Shown piece by piece: positions 60,125-64,000 of a stretch of DNA of 64,000 nucleotides (the first letter of the stretch is position 1; the number at the start of each line of letters is the position of its first letter). Under the pieces are notes generated by a model. That model was not told the DNA's origin, ran no database searches, and saw nothing but the letters and a program-made list of their open reading frames with translations. Source of the DNA: Hypomesus transpacificus (Eukaryota > Chordata > Actinopteri > Osmeriformes > Osmeridae); NCBI RefSeq assembly GCF_021917145.1, contig NC_061071.1:7538072-7602071 (forward strand), in the 5' to 3' direction. A program made the translations under genes and the position numbers.

Positions 60125-63100
60125 TTAGAATCTTCCAGAACGTTCTCTGTCCCTTGACCTCCGTCTTGCACGGTCCCGTCCACCACCGCCGCCGCCACGA
60201 CCACGGTCTCTGGACCGGGAGCGCCTGTCTCGCGAACGCGAGCTGGAGCGGTGCCTGATGAGGGAAAAATGGAGACAAATGAAGTACCAAGGCTGGGATG
60301 AAAGCCTGGCACTAATTACTTCTGTAGTCTAAGTGCAATAGCCTTTATGGTTTGACAGCTGTGAAATACTACTGGAAAAGTAGTTGTTCAGGCCCAAAAC
60401 TCAACACATTTCCAGAAATTCTGTACCTTTTCCTGCGGCGTCCATACAACTCCCTACGGAGCTCTCGTGATATGGGTTTTAGGTGCATGAAGTTGCAGAA
60501 GCCACCTCGCGTGCACTCTCTGTGAACAACAGACGTATTAAAGGGTTCAAACTGACGGCCGTGTGAAAAGCTGTCTCGTAGCCAGCTGCCGTCCTTGAAG
60601 CGCCAGCTGGCTGAACTTTTAGTTTTTACCCTCGTTCACTTGGAACATTCTCATGCTATGCTCAAACACCTTACGGCCCAAGTCTACTTTATAACCATCA
60701 GGTAAATGTCAGAATGACAGTGGCGGGGGTGTGAATGATGGAACACTGACCCCATTTCATACTGGCGACAGCAGGCTTCTCGGAAGTCCGTGACGGGGGA
60801 CAGCTCTGCGTGGATGGGCTGACCGTTGAACCAGCGGTTGTTCAGGCCCATCACCGCCTTCTCGGCGTCCTCTTCCCGGCGGAACTGCATGTGTACATGA
60901 GAGCACGCGCAACACGCACTAGTCACAACCAGAGGGGTCACACATGGGTCATCGCGAGGGCTTCTAAACACAGCGGTTGTCCCCCACCGTCCCCCGTCAG
61001 CCACCTTCACATAGACGTTCCCCACGAGGTGGTCACCCAGGTTGTCGCACACGTTCATCTCCTCCACCTCGCCGTACTTCTCCTCCATCTCCGTGAAGAC
61101 CTCCTGCGGGGACCAGGAGAAAGAGAGAAGACCGTTCATACGGGGAAGGAAAAAAAAGACTTCTACTACATTTTAGAGGCCTTATATTTAGAGTTAGACC
61201 AAACATCCATAAATGAAAGCTGTAGAAGGGTGGTGACAGGGCCTTTGATCTGGTTTTCGGGGACGTGTCACAGAGGTCACTCACTTCAAAGAACTCGTCG
61301 TAGTGCTCTTGCATCTCCACATCGCTGACGGCACCTGAAAACAGGAAACAGATCAAAACACTGATATAGGACTACATTTACCAGTATCCTCACACCTTGT
61401 GTATGAGGATGTGGGACAATGAAGCCACAATTCTCCGCTGAGCTTCTGTTGTCCCCTTTTGTTTTACTTTCATTAGTTTTAATGTGAAAGGGGGCTTTAG
61501 CATCAGTTTGACGCAGCACCAGATTGCTTGTGTGACGCATCACTGACATCCACACTTACACAATCAACTATATCCAGCAACAGTACAACACTGCTGAAAA
61601 GTCTAATCTGCATGAAACATGTTTACATATGTAACATTGTCAACCCCTAGTGGTTTTGCTACAGTTCATTTTTAGCGATGTAACAGTTATTAGCAGGTGA
61701 AGAGTATGTATGTTTGTTAATATAAGCTAACTGATCATGAGAAAGGCAATCGAATGCACTGAAATAACCTAGGCCCATTTGAGCACATCTGCTTTCCATC
61801 TGCTTAACATCGAGAAGAGGACCTCAGCCAAAACTATGTTCTGATGCTATTAGGCAATATGACTATACGGTAATGTGTACTGTGAATCCAGCATATTAAA
61901 ACGACCACAATAGCATACACTGAATCTGGCTCAATTCAATAGAGGTCTTTCAGGTTATTAAAGAATCATCAAAACATACACATTTGTCCCATCAAATCAA
62001 AATACAGGGCAATGGGGGAGCTTCAGAAACAAGGGTTCTGCCTCTAAATGTCTAGAGTACGCCTTCTGAACTTGGCAATTTGGTTGCCTGGCAAGGGGGA
62101 GACAATTCTGTGTGGGTGGGTATGTGCATGGAACAATACAATACGAGCAGTCAATGCCGCAAGGTCCTGCGTATGAGGGGGAACTTACAGTGTAAACCAT
62201 CGGCAGACTGGGCAGAGTTTTGAGGGTTACGGTAAATGTTCAAGAGGGCAATGGTCTGAAATACAAAACGCAAACGCATGTGATACAAGTCAAGCAGAAA
62301 TGAGAGGGAGGTGGGGTGGGGGGGGGGGAGAAAAGGTAAGATTAGATTATGGGTAGGGACCCTCAAGTCATAGTCCTAAAACGAGGGGACACATTTGCGT
62401 CAGCGACGGGTGTGCGTGTTAACAGTCTAGCCTCGTAGGCTGCGACCTGTCCTACAGCAGTCATCGCCTTCTTGAACTACAGAGCTCTGCTGTGAAGGAA
62501 AAATGGCACTGGGCGATCGGCGATGGAGGAAGTCGCTGCAAGAGACCGGACACTGTGGAGGAAACTACAAGAAAATACTGCCACAGAGTCACAGGAAGCT
62601 GCAATCACAAGGATCTCAGAGCCAGTCACTTTAGCACGTCAGAATCAGTGAGGTCTGAACTACATCCGTGACCACAAATCCAAATGGACGTCATTTGTGA
62701 GGGTGGTCATCTTGAAAATAGGCCACGGCCATGTGGTTTGCATGACTGGTTCTGATATCCCTGTCAGGAAACAGAAGTGGAGATCAGCAGAGTGTAGCAG
62801 AGGAGTGCCACAGCCATACCCACAGCGGTACCTACCTGGGTGAGAAGCAATGCGTCAGCTCTGCTAGAGAGAGCTCAACCCTAGCGACTGTTCACACTAA
62901 AGGAAGCCATAAGGCTACACTGAGCACTACTTGTACCTACTGTCCGAACGAGGCCAGTCGTTTCCGTGAGGTCACATCGGACAAGTCTGGATTACAAGGT
63001 AGAAATGGATGTTTTCGAGTTTATGGGTGAGGCCTACCTTTAGAGGAAAGGGTGAGAGGTTGTATACAACTAAAACTGAATGGTGTCAGTCTTAGACTAA

Positions 63101-63460
63101 GGAAATATAATTAAACTGTAAGTTAGCCATGGGCATGTGATAAACTATTGTCAAAGATCTAAAGATTCAATTTTTTGTATTATTTTGTTTTCATGTAGGC
63201 TAGGCGTAATCTACTTTAAAATCTGAAAGTAAACTCGTTCCAGTGTGTGAAAGGTAAAAGTTGGCTTTCCTGCTAACAGTGCTGAGGCAATCCCTCACTG
63301 CTGAGCTGCAACATGACCTATATTTGGGGGATGGGATGGGGAAAGAAGGAGGGATTTCGGCACCTCTGAGGCTGACAAATCTGTTGGACTTACAGCGAGA
63401 GGCGTCGGCCGTCTGTGCACTGTTTTGGGGATTACGGTAGATGTTTTGAATCAAGATGGT
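60125..63460 (-). CDS. u2af1: U2 small nuclear RNA auxiliary factor 1 (U2AF1 / U2AF35), 5' part outside window
   Basis: Small subunit of U2AF; its zinc fingers and UHM bind the 3' splice-site AG and U2AF2. Minus-strand exons: alternative exon Ab 63460-63394 or exon 3 62255-62189, then 61334-61285, 61103-61005, 60884-60751, 60519-60427 and 60254-60125. All join in frame to TAA at 60127-60125. The first roughly 44 codons, with the first zinc finger, lie beyond 64000. Seen: the UHM (EVFTEMEEKYGEVEEMNVCD, FNGQPIHAELSPV), the second zinc finger (ACCRQYEMGECTRGGFCNFMH) and a short Arg-Ser/Gly tail ending RERSGRF. The glycine run is six residues against about twelve in human. U2AF1 is recognised over U2AF1L4 by the RS-Gly tail and the paired exons. 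Confidence 0.95.
62189..62255 (-). other. u2af1: U2AF1 exon 3 (isoform a choice)
   Basis: A 67-base exon between a TTTTGTATTTCAG acceptor and a GTAAGTT donor, encoding TIALLNIYRNPQNSAQSADG then LHC. It matches the human U2AF35a exon. It is used instead of the exon at 63394-63460. Confidence 0.9.
63394..63460 (-). other. u2af1: U2AF1 exon Ab (isoform b choice)
   Basis: A 67-base exon between a TTCCCTCTGCAG acceptor and a GTAAGTC donor, encoding TILIQNIYRNPQNSAQTAD then ASRC. It matches the human U2AF35b exon (TILIQ...). Same length and phase as exon 3, so either can be used; using both would add 134 bases and break the frame. Confidence 0.9.
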
Positions 63461-64000
63461 CTGCAGAGGGAAGAATAAAAACATGATCAGATCAACTTCC
63501 TTTATGCGATTTAGCTCCCTGTGCATAGTTTGTCAATGAAGAGTTACTATTGCGAATGCCTAGAATTTTAAAATGGAATTTAAATGCCTTTTTTTAAATG
63601 TATTATTATTCTCGACGGCTTGTCAACTATCCGTGAGCTGTTTTTAGTTTGGAGAGATAAAGCTAACACCTTTGCAGCTGCCTTTAACAACCCTACTACT
63701 AAGTGTCTAAGATGTTGAACAGCACTGAGTGAACTAAGTAGCAAGTGTCTTCATTCCCAAAAGACCTCCCCCAGTAAAGGATGGGTGTTAAGTGTGTCCA
63801 TGTGTTCTGCAATCCAGTTAGAGACTTGGAGGAACATAATTGTTCTGGATACATGAGGTTTTGGTGCATTCTGTTAAATGCCAAAATGCTTGTAGATATG
63901 TTTCATAATCAAATGCTTCTGATGGTCACGATCTAACTCAAAGCAAAACATGAATCCTATTTTTTACTCAACAGAACGTGCAGTATCTCTGAAAAAGAAC
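63461..64000. other. U2AF1 intron 2, cut by window end
   Basis: No sequence matching the conserved exon 2 (the first C3H finger) appears here, so exons 1 and 2 are outside. Nothing else was recognised. Confidence 0.6.

Overview
The window is nuclear genomic DNA from a vertebrate, almost certainly a teleost fish. All genes are intron-bearing vertebrate genes. The predicted proteins match human families closely but show fish-type differences, such as a compact 1,061-residue IRS2 and a 176-residue alpha-A crystallin. The DNA is rich in (CA)n and poly-G tracts and in teleost-type DNA transposon remnants. I cannot name the species. Exon models below were read by hand from splice sites and checked for unbroken reading frame across every junction.

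Layout, left to right: 1-4.4 kb is the 3' flank of IRS2, with low-complexity sequence. 4.4-7.7 kb is IRS2 (minus). 7.7-15.9 kb is gene-free. 15.9-19.5 kb is CARS2 (minus, 15 exons). 20.5-21.8 kb is UBE2A (minus, 6 exons). 23.1-36.4 kb is ANKRD10 (minus, 6 exons, large introns). 37.1-39.8 kb is HSF2BP (plus, 8 exons). 41.3-45.6 kb is SIK1 (plus, 11 exons). 47.2-49.2 kb is CRYAA (minus, 3 exons). 51.7-57.7 kb is CBS (minus, 14 coding exons plus a noncoding first exon). 58.2-59.9 kb is a nested pair of DNA transposons carrying a broken RecQ-like helicase fragment. 60.1-64 kb is U2AF1 (minus; its first two coding exons lie beyond the window).

The genes do not form a pathway. They form two blocks known from human synteny: IRS2/CARS2/ANKRD10 (human 13q34) and HSF2BP/SIK1/CRYAA/CBS/U2AF1 (human 21q22.3). 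The blocks meet at the head-to-head ANKRD10-HSF2BP pair. UBE2A (human Xq24) sits where human has ING1.

The most notable sequence features are: a 1.7 kb element with a 9-bp target duplication that was itself invaded by a hAT-like element with an 8-bp duplication; a run of 31 C residues forming the splice-acceptor tract of CARS2 exon 7; a 27-unit (GT) repeat forming the acceptor tract of a CBS exon; two equal-length mutually exclusive exons in U2AF1; and loss of the second cysteine of the human CBS CXXC motif. No CRISPR, operon or prokaryotic feature is present, and I found no clearly novel gene system.
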